64,000 nucleotides of DNA from Thiotrichaceae bacterium (lineage in GTDB: Bacteria > Pseudomonadota > Gammaproteobacteria > SZUA-140): assembly GCA_002401765.2 (NCBI GenBank), contig NVTY02000079.1, forward strand, positions 182,785 to 246,784, read 5' to 3'. A program made the position numbers and the translations under genes. This document shows, one piece after another, positions 52,360 to 60,510 of this stretch (position 1 is its first letter; each line of letters begins with the position of its first letter). The notes beneath the pieces are model-generated. The model searched no databases, had not been told where the DNA came from, and was given only the letters and a program-made list of their open reading frames with translations.

Positions 52360-52384
52360 GGTACTACTAACGGTACTACTAAAA
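52360..52384. promoter_or_regulatory. Arm-type integrase site, ssrA end
   Basis: GGTACTACTAACGGTACTACT followed by AAAA matches the pair at 44193-44217. It lies between the integrase start and the att region. A further inverted copy TAGTAGTACC is at 52331-52340. Confidence 0.55.
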
Positions 52385-52424
52385 AAGGGGGCTTTTACGG
52401 GATGCCTTAGGAAGCTCTAGGCAA

Positions 52425-52467
52425 TAAAAAACCCGATAAACCGTTGTTTTAATTGGTCTATCGGGTT
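52425..52467 (-). terminator. ssrA: Rho-independent terminator of ssrA
   Basis: On the minus strand AACCCGATAGACC pairs with GGTTTATCGGGTT around a 12-base loop, with one mismatch (an A-C pair) in 13, followed by TTTTTTATTGCC. It begins 28 bp past the ssrA 3' end. Confidence 0.85.
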
Positions 52468-52469
52468 GA

Positions 52470-52854
<385 letters not shown>

Positions 52855-52923
52855 AAAAGGTATTACTACAGTAGACAGTTTAACGCAGTAGGAAGTTCAT
52901 TGCCAAGTTTAAAACAGGTGAGA

Positions 52924-53400
52924 TTAGCGCCCTCTCAGAATACGCCCTTTTTCGCGCTGCCAGTCGCGGTCTTTTTCGTTGGCGCGCTTGTCGTGCTGCT
53001 GTTTACCTTTGGCGAGACCAATTTCAATCTTCACCAGGCCGTGGCTCCAGTAGAGTGCGGTGCCGATGAGGGTGTAGCCTTTGCGCTCAACGGCTCCAAT
53101 GAGCTTGTCGAGCTGCTTTCTATGCAGTAGCAGCTTGCGCACACGGGTGTTCTCTGGGCTGATGTGAGTGGAGGCGGTGTGTAGCGGGGTGACATGCAGG
53201 CCCGAGATAAAAGCCTCTCCTTTTTTAAGGAAGACATAGCTCTCGGTGAGCTGTGCGCGTGAGTCGCGCATGCTTTTGACTTCCCACCCTTGCAGCACGA
53301 GTCCAGCCTCGAATTTTTCTTCGATGAAGTAGTCATGGCGTGCGCGCTTATTAAGCGCGATGGTATTGCTGCCGGATTTTTTTTTCTTCTTTGTGGTCAT
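52924..53400 (-). CDS. smpB: SsrA-binding protein SmpB
   Basis: 158 residues. The OB-fold core carries [32 protein letters not shown] (residues 13-44) and [23 protein letters not shown] sequence near 88, with the basic C-terminal tail [19 protein letters not shown] that enters the ribosomal A site. SmpB binds the tRNA-like part of tmRNA and carries it to stalled ribosomes. It is on the same strand just upstream of ssrA. A lysine-rich N-terminus (TTKKKKKSG) is normal. Confidence 0.97.
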   Translation of the reverse strand: MTTKKKKKSGSNTIALNKRARHDYFIEEKFEAGLVLQGWEVKSMRDSRAQLTESYVFLKKGEAFISGLHVTPLHTASTHISPENTRVRKLLLHRKQLDKLIGAVERKGYTLIGTALYWSHGLVKIEIGLAKGKQQHDKRANEKDRDWQREKGRILRGR

Positions 53401-53528
53401 AACTGGAATGATTAACGCTGGTTTTTCATCTATTTAATCATACTTATTATACACAGCCATGGCCGCTGTGGTTGAGTGATGTGGTGATTTCGCCCACAAT
53501 AGTGGGATAGGGACTCAATGGAGTGGTA

Positions 53529-54917
53529 ATGTCAGCAAATTCACGTAGCAGCATGCATGGTCAGTGGTCGTCACGCTGGGTTTTTGTACTCGCGGCGACC
53601 GGCTCGGCGGTGGGGCTGGGTAATATCTGGAAGTTCCCCTACATCGTCGGTGAAAATGGTGGCGGTGCATTTGTGCTGGTCTATCTATTATGCATTGCGA
53701 CGATTGGCCTGCCAGTGATGATCGCTGAGGTGATGTTAGGGCGTCGTGGCCGCCAGAGTCCCATCAACACCATGAAGGTACTGAGTCAAGAGGCGGGGCG
53801 CAGTCCATTGTGGCAGTTACTGGGCTGGTTTGGGGTGCTGGCTGGTTTTCTGATTCTCTCTTATTACAGCGTGATTGCGGGCTGGGCGATCAATTACGTG
53901 ATCGAAATGGCCAGTGGCACCTTTACCGGTACTTCGGCGGGACAGGTGAAAACTGTTTTTGATGAGCTGCTGGGTGACCCGCTTAAACTGACGCTGTGGC
54001 ATACGCTCTTTATTGTCGTCACCATGGTAATGGTGGCGCACGGGGTGCGCGGCGGGCTTGAAAAAGCGCTGATACTGCTGATGCCTGCGCTCTTTATACT
54101 GCTGATTATTCTGCTCATCTATGCCATGAACAGTGGCGCCTTTATGCAGGGGCTGGCCTTTCTCTTTACCCCCGATTTTAGTGCGTTAACGGGCAAGGGG
54201 GTGTTGATTGCGATGGGGCATGCCTTTTTCACCCTGAGCCTGGGGATGGGGGCGATTATGGTCTATGGCTCTTATATGCGCAGTGAAGATTCGATTGCAC
54301 GCACCTCGATCATGATTGTGATCGCGGACACGGTGGTGGCCCTGATTGCTGGCATGGCGATCTTTCCGATTGTCTTTGCCAACGGGCTGGAGCCGAGCGC
54401 TGGCCCGGGGCTGGTCTTTCAGACACTGCCACTGGCATTTGGCCAGATGACGGGCGGGCTCTTTTTTGGCACGCTATTTTTCATTCTGCTGCTGTTTGCG
54501 GCGTGGAGTTCATCGATCTCGTTGATTGAACCGGCGGTGGCCTGGCTGGTGGAAAGCGGCAAACTGAAGCGGCGCACGGCATCGATCATCTGCGGTGTCG
54601 CGACCTGGGTACTGGGGATGGGCACGGTGTTGTCGTTTAACCGGTGGGCCGAGGTGAAGTTGTTTGATATGACCTTTTTCGAGTTGCTTGATTTCCTCGC
54701 GGCGAATATTATGTTACCGCTGGGCGGCTTGTTCATTGCGCTGTTTGTGGGGTGGGCGATGTCGCGTGAATCAAAATTCCATGAAATGGGCACTAAGCAT
54801 CTGTTTGCGTTTAATGGTTGGAATTTTCTGCTGAAATATGTGGCGCCGTTAGCGGTATTGGTGGTGTTTTTGCAAAGCACCGGATTGCTTGAAAAGTTAA
54901 TTGAACAGTTAAGTTAG
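53529..54917 (+). CDS. Sodium:neurotransmitter symporter (NSS) family transporter
   Basis: 462 residues from ATG 53529 (GGAG at a spacing of about 7); GTG 53523 is possible. About 11-12 membrane helices. TM1 has the unwound NSS motif RWVFVLAATGSAVGLGNIWKFPYIVGENGGGAFV (residues 15-48), with the residues that bind Na+ and substrate. It is like the prokaryotic amino acid transporters LeuT and MhsT in layout. The substrate is probably an amino acid. It lies between smpB and ratA, genes that are often neighbours, so it seems an insertion in that order. Confidence 0.93.
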   Translation: MSANSRSSMHGQWSSRWVFVLAATGSAVGLGNIWKFPYIVGENGGGAFVLVYLLCIATIGLPVMIAEVMLGRRGRQSPINTMKVLSQEAGRSPLWQLLGWFGVLAGFLILSYYSVIAGWAINYVIEMASGTFTGTSAGQVKTVFDELLGDPLKLTLWHTLFIVVTMVMVAHGVRGGLEKALILLMPALFILLIILLIYAMNSGAFMQGLAFLFTPDFSALTGKGVLIAMGHAFFTLSLGMGAIMVYGSYMRSEDSIARTSIMIVIADTVVALIAGMAIFPIVFANGLEPSAGPGLVFQTLPLAFGQMTGGLFFGTLFFILLLFAAWSSSISLIEPAVAWLVESGKLKRRTASIICGVATWVLGMGTVLSFNRWAEVKLFDMTFFELLDFLAANIMLPLGGLFIALFVGWAMSRESKFHEMGTKHLFAFNGWNFLLKYVAPLAVLVVFLQSTGLLEKLIEQLS

Positions 54918-54934
54918 CGATAATTGGTAGTGGT

Positions 54935-55372
54935 ATGGCAATAATAAATAGAAGTGCACTGGTGCGTTATTCGGCCAGTCAGATGTTTGCATTGGTGGAT
55001 GATATCGAGGCGTATCCTGAGTTTCTACCGTGGTGTCAAAGCGCGGTAGAATTAAGTCGTGATGAGGACGAGGTGCGTGCGCGGCTTGAGCTCGCGCGCG
55101 CAGGCATTCATAAGAGCTTTTCGACCTGTAACCGTCTACAGCCGGGTAAAATGATTGAGATGCGCCTGCTGGAAGGGCCATTTAAACACCTGGAAGGTTT
55201 TTGGCGCTTTGAACGCCTAGGCGATGAGGCCTGTAAGATCTCATTGGACCTGGAATTTGAGTTTTCTAATAAACTAGTGGAAATGACGCTGGGGCCAGTC
55301 TTTAGCCAGATTGCGAATTCGCTGGTGGATGCATTTTGCGAGCGTGCGGTGACAAACTATGGCAGACCCTGA
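54935..55372 (+). CDS. ratA: RatA/ubiquinone-binding START-like protein
   Basis: 145 residues of the SRPBCC/Coq10-like family. The start MAIINRSALVRYSASQMFALVDDIEAYPEFLPWCQSAVELSR is nearly diagnostic. In E. coli RatA was described as an anti-ribosome-association toxin, but the family is also related to the coenzyme Q-binding COQ10; the exact role is not settled. It overlaps rnfH by 14 bp, as in many gammaproteobacteria. Confidence 0.94.
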   Translation: MAIINRSALVRYSASQMFALVDDIEAYPEFLPWCQSAVELSRDEDEVRARLELARAGIHKSFSTCNRLQPGKMIEMRLLEGPFKHLEGFWRFERLGDEACKISLDLEFEFSNKLVEMTLGPVFSQIANSLVDAFCERAVTNYGRP

Positions 55373-55838
55373 AGTGAGCACCGTAGCGACGGCTGAGAAA
55401 AAAGATGAAAGTCGTATTGAGAAGATTGAAGTAGAAGTGGCCTACGCGCTGCCGCATGAGCAGGTGATTCTCAAGACGATGATCATTGCAGGCGGCACTG
55501 TGGCGGATGCCATTAAGCATTCTGGTATTCTGCTGAGCTACCCTGAGATTGATATTGCGGTGAACAAGCTTGGGCTGTTTGGCAAGATGAGCAAAGCGGC
55601 TACGGTATTGCGCGCGGGGGACCGGGTTGAGATCTACCGGCCGTTGATTGCCGATCCTAAAGAGGTACGTCGTCAACGCGCAGCGGAGGGTAAGCGGATG
55701 AAAAAGGGCGGTGGTGACCTGAAAGAGGGCGAAGGTAAACGGGCTAAGGCAGCCGCTGCTGATACGTCTAAAGCAGAGGCGCCCGCTAAGGCTGCCGTAG
55801 ATTCGCCTGGTAAAGTGGAAAAAGCGCCAGCTGATTAA
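55359..55838 (+). CDS. rnfH: RnfH family ubiquitin-like protein with a charged tail
   Basis: 159 residues. Residues about 18-107 are the RnfH beta-grasp domain: KIEVEVAYALPHEQVILKTMI, then IDIAVNKLGLFGKMSKAATVLRAGDRVEIYRPLIADPKEVRRQRA. After it comes a lysine- and alanine-rich tail of about 50 residues (GKRMKKGGGDLKEGEGKRAKAAAADT), longer than in most homologues (about 95-110 residues in all). Function is unknown; the gene pairs with ratA by overlap. Its stop overlaps the bamE stop. Confidence 0.92.
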   Translation: MADPEVSTVATAEKKDESRIEKIEVEVAYALPHEQVILKTMIIAGGTVADAIKHSGILLSYPEIDIAVNKLGLFGKMSKAATVLRAGDRVEIYRPLIADPKEVRRQRAAEGKRMKKGGGDLKEGEGKRAKAAAADTSKAEAPAKAAVDSPGKVEKAPAD

Positions 55839-56197
55839 CGTGCAGGCAGTCCTTCGGGTGGAATTTTGCTGTCGATGCTGCTGAGGCGCTCGCCATCAAA
55901 GATCAGGGTGATGCGGTATTGACTGCGTGGTTCGCCACTCTTGCCTGATTTGAATGTATGGACGTAATCCCAACGATTTTGACGAAATGGGTCGACAATC
56001 ATTGGTCGTCCCATCAGACGTTCGACTTCATTGCGCAGCATTCCCACTTTTAGCTGTAACATCATTTCCTGTGAAACAATATTCCCTTGTTGAATATCCA
56101 CTTTATGGATTGAACAGCCAGCACTAAGTACTAGAATTAATAGGGATAAGGCGATTTTGAAATTATTTTTCATAGAGGGTTGTTTTACAATATTCAT
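55835..56197 (-). CDS. bamE: Outer membrane assembly lipoprotein BamE
   Basis: 120 residues from ATG 56197, or 112 from ATG 56173; neither start has a clear ribosome-binding site. Lipobox LSAGC near residue 28. The SmpA/OmlA domain shows VDIQQGNIVSQEMMLQLKVGMLRNEVERLMGRPMIVDPFRQNRWDYVHTF, the BamE signature. BamE is a periplasmic outer-membrane lipoprotein of the Bam complex. The convergent end overlaps rnfH by 4 bp. It is divergent from fur, the standard arrangement. Confidence 0.95.
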   Translation of the reverse strand: MNIVKQPSMKNNFKIALSLLILVLSAGCSIHKVDIQQGNIVSQEMMLQLKVGMLRNEVERLMGRPMIVDPFRQNRWDYVHTFKSGKSGEPRSQYRITLIFDGERLSSIDSKIPPEGLPAR

Positions 56198-56302
56198 TAC
56201 TAGTATGGTGCTTCTCTTGCCTGGTTGACCAACGGTGGTTGTCAGGGGTGATTTAGCTGGATTTCATGCCGTAATATCGGTATGGCGATAAAGGATATCA
56301 TA

Positions 56303-56719
56303 GTGGAAAATTTGGATTTGAAAAAGGCTGGGCTGAAGGTCACATTGCCTCGCGTTAAGATTTTAGAAATTCTCGAAAAGAAAGACAATAAGCGTCATAT
56401 GACAGCGGAAGATGTCTACAAGGCGTTGATTGAGTCGGATGAAGATGTGGGGCTGGCAACGGTCTACCGCGTGTTGACTCAATTTGAGGCGGCGGGGCTA
56501 GTGACACGGCTCCATTTTGAAGAGGGGCATTCGGTATTTGAGTTGGATGCGGGTGAGCATCACGACCATATTGTGTGTGTGGAGTGCGGCAAGGTGGATG
56601 AATTTCTTGATGAGGTGATTGAGGCGCGCCAGGAAGAGATCGCCAAAAAAGCAGGTTACACCATCACCGACCACTCGCTCTATATTTATGGTGTTTGTGG
56701 TGAGTGCCAGGGAAAATAA
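56303..56719 (+). CDS. fur: Ferric uptake regulator Fur
   Basis: 138 residues from GTG 56303, which follows AAAGGAT; an in-frame ATG at 56282 has no such site and would add 7 residues. The winged helix starts LKKAGLKVTLPRVKILEIL and includes EDVGLATVYRVLTQFEAAGLV. The metal sites are seen in FELDAGEHHDHIVCVECGKV (residues 77-96) with the two CxxC pairs at C-terminal VCVEC and VCGEC. Fur represses iron uptake genes with Fe2+. Standard bamE-fur divergence. Confidence 0.97.
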   Translation: MENLDLKKAGLKVTLPRVKILEILEKKDNKRHMTAEDVYKALIESDEDVGLATVYRVLTQFEAAGLVTRLHFEEGHSVFELDAGEHHDHIVCVECGKVDEFLDEVIEARQEEIAKKAGYTITDHSLYIYGVCGECQGK

Positions 56720-57042
56720 GCAGTCAGTTTGACTATATCACCTCTACCAGCGCAGTGATGATTCAATCTATTTCTTGATGTTGGGGCACGAGTGCCCCCC
56801 CTCGCATTTATTCAGCGGCTGTTGGATAGCACTAACGCTATTTATTGGCTTTGCGAGCGTTCTTACATAATTAATCGATAGTCTTGACAGCGATTGCTGA
56901 TGGACGCTAAATTGCATTTAGCGTCTCTCGTACGCTACCCGTCCGCGGAAAGGGCTGAGCCCAGCGAGTTGTTGGCAAATCGACAATATGCACAATACGA
57001 TCTTTTTACCGCTGGGCGGATGCGGTTTTTTAGGAGATTTGT
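56720..57042. other. fur to DUF1835 intergenic region
   Basis: 323 bp without a gene. The right two thirds hold a structured leader (separate entry). A 64-codon frame at 56894 follows the hairpins and is not called. Confidence 0.6.
56903..57031 (+). promoter_or_regulatory. Structured leader RNA with terminator-like hairpin before the DUF1835 gene
   Basis: A perfect 10-bp stem GACGCTAAAT / ATTTAGCGTC (56903-56925) is followed by GGGCTGAGCCC (56952-56962). CCGC / GCGG at 57009-57025 with T6 (57026-57031) resembles an intrinsic terminator placed directly before the AGGAG ribosome-binding site and ATG 57043. GCCCAGCG (56959-56966) is exactly complementary to CGCTGGGC (57010-57017), which would replace both local hairpins. 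Such mutually exclusive pairings are typical of attenuators and riboswitches; no known class is recognised. Confidence 0.5.
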
Positions 57043-58551
57043 ATGTCTAAAGAGAGTCAGGCTCAACGCCGCTACGCGAAAAATTTAGCCCAGGCTGAAA
57101 CATTACTGGCTGCTTACTTAAGCGGTGATGCTAATGCGATTGCCCGTATTCAGAATAACCACCCGCAAGGACAAGAAGATGGCTTTGTGCCAACACTTCA
57201 AGATGCACGTTTGATTGTATCCGCTGCCTCGACCAAGGTTCGTCGACTATCACTCGAGAAGTTGAAAAAAGAGGCCAAGGACCTTTTTAAGAGATTGAAG
57301 GCCAGTCATCTCGATGCGCTTGAACGCTATCAACAGAACCACCCGCAGGCGGCAGATAAACTAGCATCGCAGCTTAAATTAGCCGATGCTCAGTGGGTGA
57401 TTGCGCGTGAAAATGATATGCCAAGCTGGCCCCGGCTGAAGGCTCATGTTGCGTTGATGAACCGTGTTGAAATACCGGCTCAGCGAGCGCGTTTTATTTT
57501 AGATCGAGATATGACGACGATTCATATTCGTTGTGGCAGTGACATCAAGGCAGCCCTGTCTGAGGCGGGTTTTAAGGGGGGATTCCTGGAAATTAGTAAT
57601 CCTTTTCCGCAGGGGAACGTGGTTGCTTTTGATCCGCTCGAATACTTTGTTGATGCTCGCGCGCATTTTATCACACAGAGCTATGGTGGTGATGTGGCAC
57701 CAGAGTGGATAGAAAATACGGCCGATGACATTAGGCATGTTGAGGCGGTGCTACGTTCACTGCCTGACGGTGTTGAACGCATCGCATTATGGTTTGAACA
57801 TGACCCCTTTGACCAGCTTTGCCTTGCCTATGTATTGGCGCACCTTGCTGAGAATCAGTTGGGTGATGTGAAGGTTGAGCTGATTTCGGCTGAGGGATTT
57901 CCCGGTGTTGCGCATTTTATCGGTATTGGGCAACTCTGCCGTCAGCCTGAAAATCTAATCGCATTATGGCAGGCGAGAGTTGAAGTTAACGCTTCAATGA
58001 TAGCCTTTGGCGCGCGTTGCTGGCAGGCTTTTATTGCTAGTGATCCAACCCCGTTATGGCGTTTAACACAAGAAGAAGGCGCGCCCTTGCCACTGATGCG
58101 GCACGCCTTTTTTCGAATGTTACAGGAGCTTCCCTGGGTTGATAATGGGTTGAGTTTAACCGAGCGGTTAGCGTTGCAAATCATCGATAAAGAAGGCCCG
58201 GTAACGCTGGATAAGGTCTTTCAATTTTTGATGACAGAGATGGAGCCATTGCCGTACCTGGGGGATATTATGTTCCTCTCTGCGATACGCCCTTTGTGGA
58301 ATGGAAAAATTACGGCTTTGTCGGTGGTGTCACGTGATGTCACAAAACCAGCACTACAACAGGAATTGCTCTGTGTTAACGAAGTAGGGGCGGCAGTGTT
58401 GGCTGGCGAGCAACATTGGTTGGCACTTAAGCATAAGGGTTGTAATGAACCTTCAGAGCGATGGGTAGGGGGTGTCTTAAGCAATGCTGCTGGTCGCTGC
58501 TGGCATTGGTCTGAGCAACTAAAGCAACCTGTTTTGTTTTCCTATAGGTAG
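57043..58551 (+). CDS. DUF1835 family protein
   Basis: 502 residues, cytosolic. The N-terminal 125 residues form helices (LLAAYLSGDANAIARIQ, then HHP-like QNHPQAADKLASQLKLADAQWVIAREN) resembling the ankyrin-like lead-in seen with DUF1835. The DUF1835 domain spans about residues 160-290 (TIHIRCGSDIKAALSEAGFKGGF and IALWFEHDPFDQLCLAYVLAHL), then a DUF3658-like C-terminus with PLPLMRHAFFRMLQELPWVDNGLSLTERLALQII. Function unknown. It sits behind the structured leader and before phoX, with 53 bp between. Confidence 0.82.
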   Translation: MSKESQAQRRYAKNLAQAETLLAAYLSGDANAIARIQNNHPQGQEDGFVPTLQDARLIVSAASTKVRRLSLEKLKKEAKDLFKRLKASHLDALERYQQNHPQAADKLASQLKLADAQWVIARENDMPSWPRLKAHVALMNRVEIPAQRARFILDRDMTTIHIRCGSDIKAALSEAGFKGGFLEISNPFPQGNVVAFDPLEYFVDARAHFITQSYGGDVAPEWIENTADDIRHVEAVLRSLPDGVERIALWFEHDPFDQLCLAYVLAHLAENQLGDVKVELISAEGFPGVAHFIGIGQLCRQPENLIALWQARVEVNASMIAFGARCWQAFIASDPTPLWRLTQEEGAPLPLMRHAFFRMLQELPWVDNGLSLTERLALQIIDKEGPVTLDKVFQFLMTEMEPLPYLGDIMFLSAIRPLWNGKITALSVVSRDVTKPALQQELLCVNEVGAAVLAGEQHWLALKHKGCNEPSERWVGGVLSNAAGRCWHWSEQLKQPVLFSYR

Positions 58552-58604
58552 CTAGAGAATCATTATGCGGGCTACTTTCTACACGACAGGCAAAAGGAAT
58601 TGAA

Positions 58605-60437
58605 ATGAGTCACGATGAAAAAGCATCAAACAAATCGGGCAATCGTTTATTTGATGATGTACTACAGGTCAATCTGGAGCGACGTAAGGTATTAACGGGT
58701 GGTTTGGCGTTGGCTGCTGGTTCGTTTTTCTTCGGGGTGTCGGGTGCTGCATTTGCTGCCAAGGTTGGTGTTAATGCGGCTAACTCACCGAAGGGGGCGT
58801 TACGTAATCAAGGATTGATCGGTTTTGCTCCAGTGATGTTAGTCGATGGTGGCGGTGCGGGGCCGGAGGTCTCATCCGATTATGATTATGATGTATTGAT
58901 TCCATGGGGTGAACCGCTTCAACCGGGAGGGCCTTCATTCAGCCACCCACCGAACGCGGATGAACAGGCACGCCAGATTGGCATTGGCCATGATGGGATG
59001 TGGTTTTTTCCGATTAAGGGTAGCAGTGAACACGGCATGCTGGCGGTCAATCATGAGTTTGGACGTAATCAACATGTGTTAGGTAAACCTAACCCGGAAG
59101 GCCTCGAAGATGTTCGTATATCACAACACGCTCATGGGGTCTCGGTTGTTGAAATTAAAAAAATTAAAGGTGAGTGGCTGGTGGTTAGCAGTGCTGCGGC
59201 GCGCCGTATTCATGTGAATACGCCAGTGGCCTTTAGTGGCCCAGCAGCGGGGCACTCTTTATTGCAGACACCTGCGGGCAATGAGCCAATGGGAACGGTG
59301 AATAACTGTTCAAGCGGTCATACTCCGTGGGGCACATATTTAACCTGTGAAGAGAATTTTAACGGCTACTTTGGTGCCAAAGGTGACTGGAGCCCGAGTG
59401 AGTCACAGACGCGTTATGGCTTTAGTGACCATGGTTTTGGTTATGGCTGGCATGGTTATGATCCACGTTTTGATCTGGCGAACGAGGGCTACCACAACGA
59501 AGAACATCGTTTTGGCTGGGTGCTTGAGATTGATCCGATGGATGCTGCGCAGAAGCCAGTGAAGCGCACTGCGCTGGGGCGTTTTAAACATGAAGGGATT
59601 GCGTTAACGATAGGGCGTGATGGCCGTGTGGTGGGTTACATGGGCGATGACCAGCGTTTTGATTATCTCTATAAATTTGTCTCTGATGATGATCATGAAA
59701 CAATGCGCGCGCGCGGCATGAGCCCGCTGGATCATGGGGTGCTTTATGTGGCACGTTTTAATGATGATGGCACGGGTGAGTGGTTACCACTGACGATTGA
59801 TAACCCGGCGCTGGCGGCTCGCTTTGCGACCCAGGCAGCGCTGTTGATTGATACTCGTATTGCGGCTGATATGGTGGGCGCCACGCCAATGGATCGGCCA
59901 GAATGGACGACGGTGGCGCCGAATGGCGAGGTCTATTGCACACTGACCAATAACAGTCGTCGCACTATTGCGGATGCAGCCAATCCTATGGCAGCTAATC
60001 GCGATGGGCATATTATTAAATGGCGCGATTCAGAAGAGCACACCGGTACCACTTTTGAATGGGATATTTTTTTGATTGCGAAAGCGACGCATGGTTCGGA
60101 GCAGAGCTTTAGTTCGCCGGATGGGATTTGGGCTGATCCCGATGGCCGTCTCTTTATTCAGACCGATGGTGCTCAGCAGGATGGGCTTAATAATCAGATG
60201 TTGGTAGCGGATACCTTGACAGGTGAGATCCGGCGTCTGTTCACGGGAGTCACGGGCTGCGAGATTACCGGCATGACAGTGACGCCAGATCGATCCACGA
60301 TGTTTATTAATATTCAGCATCCTGGGGGGGGCGATGCCACTCGCGCTAACTTCCCTGAGGCCTTTGATGGCATCACTGTGCCGCGTGACGCGACCATTGT
60401 GCTGACAAAGAAGGATGGAGGGATTATTGGCTCGTAG
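58605..60437 (+). CDS. PhoX-family phosphatase (DUF839), Tat-exported
   Basis: 610 residues. Tat signal: ERRKVLTGGLALAAGSFFFGVSGAAFA (residues 25-52), with RR at the twin-arginine position. The six-bladed PhoX domain follows: LVDGGGAGPEVSSDYDYDVLIPWGEP near 75, NCSSGHTPWGTYLTCEENF with the metal-binding cysteine and glutamate region near 231, and HEGIALTIGRDGRVVGYMGDDQRFDYLYKF near 330. PhoX enzymes are calcium- and iron-dependent alkaline phosphatases exported folded. Substrate specificity may differ from true PhoX. A strong terminator follows. Confidence 0.88.
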   Translation: MSHDEKASNKSGNRLFDDVLQVNLERRKVLTGGLALAAGSFFFGVSGAAFAAKVGVNAANSPKGALRNQGLIGFAPVMLVDGGGAGPEVSSDYDYDVLIPWGEPLQPGGPSFSHPPNADEQARQIGIGHDGMWFFPIKGSSEHGMLAVNHEFGRNQHVLGKPNPEGLEDVRISQHAHGVSVVEIKKIKGEWLVVSSAAARRIHVNTPVAFSGPAAGHSLLQTPAGNEPMGTVNNCSSGHTPWGTYLTCEENFNGYFGAKGDWSPSESQTRYGFSDHGFGYGWHGYDPRFDLANEGYHNEEHRFGWVLEIDPMDAAQKPVKRTALGRFKHEGIALTIGRDGRVVGYMGDDQRFDYLYKFVSDDDHETMRARGMSPLDHGVLYVARFNDDGTGEWLPLTIDNPALAARFATQAALLIDTRIAADMVGATPMDRPEWTTVAPNGEVYCTLTNNSRRTIADAANPMAANRDGHIIKWRDSEEHTGTTFEWDIFLIAKATHGSEQSFSSPDGIWADPDGRLFIQTDGAQQDGLNNQMLVADTLTGEIRRLFTGVTGCEITGMTVTPDRSTMFINIQHPGGGDATRANFPEAFDGITVPRDATIVLTKKDGGIIGS

Positions 60438-60457
60438 CTGTTTGCTACGCACTTAAT

Positions 60458-60494
60458 AAAACACCTCAACAGGTGGTGCTGGTTGAGGTGTTTT
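60458..60494. terminator. Bidirectional rho-independent terminator between phoX and prc
   Basis: AAAACACCTCAAC (60458-60470) and GTTGAGGTGTTTT (60482-60494) form a perfect 13-bp stem with a short loop, ending in T on the plus strand and A-run mirrored for the minus strand. It lies between the convergent phoX-like gene and prc. Confidence 0.92.
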
Positions 60495-60510
60495 AGGTTT
60501 GATCATTTTC

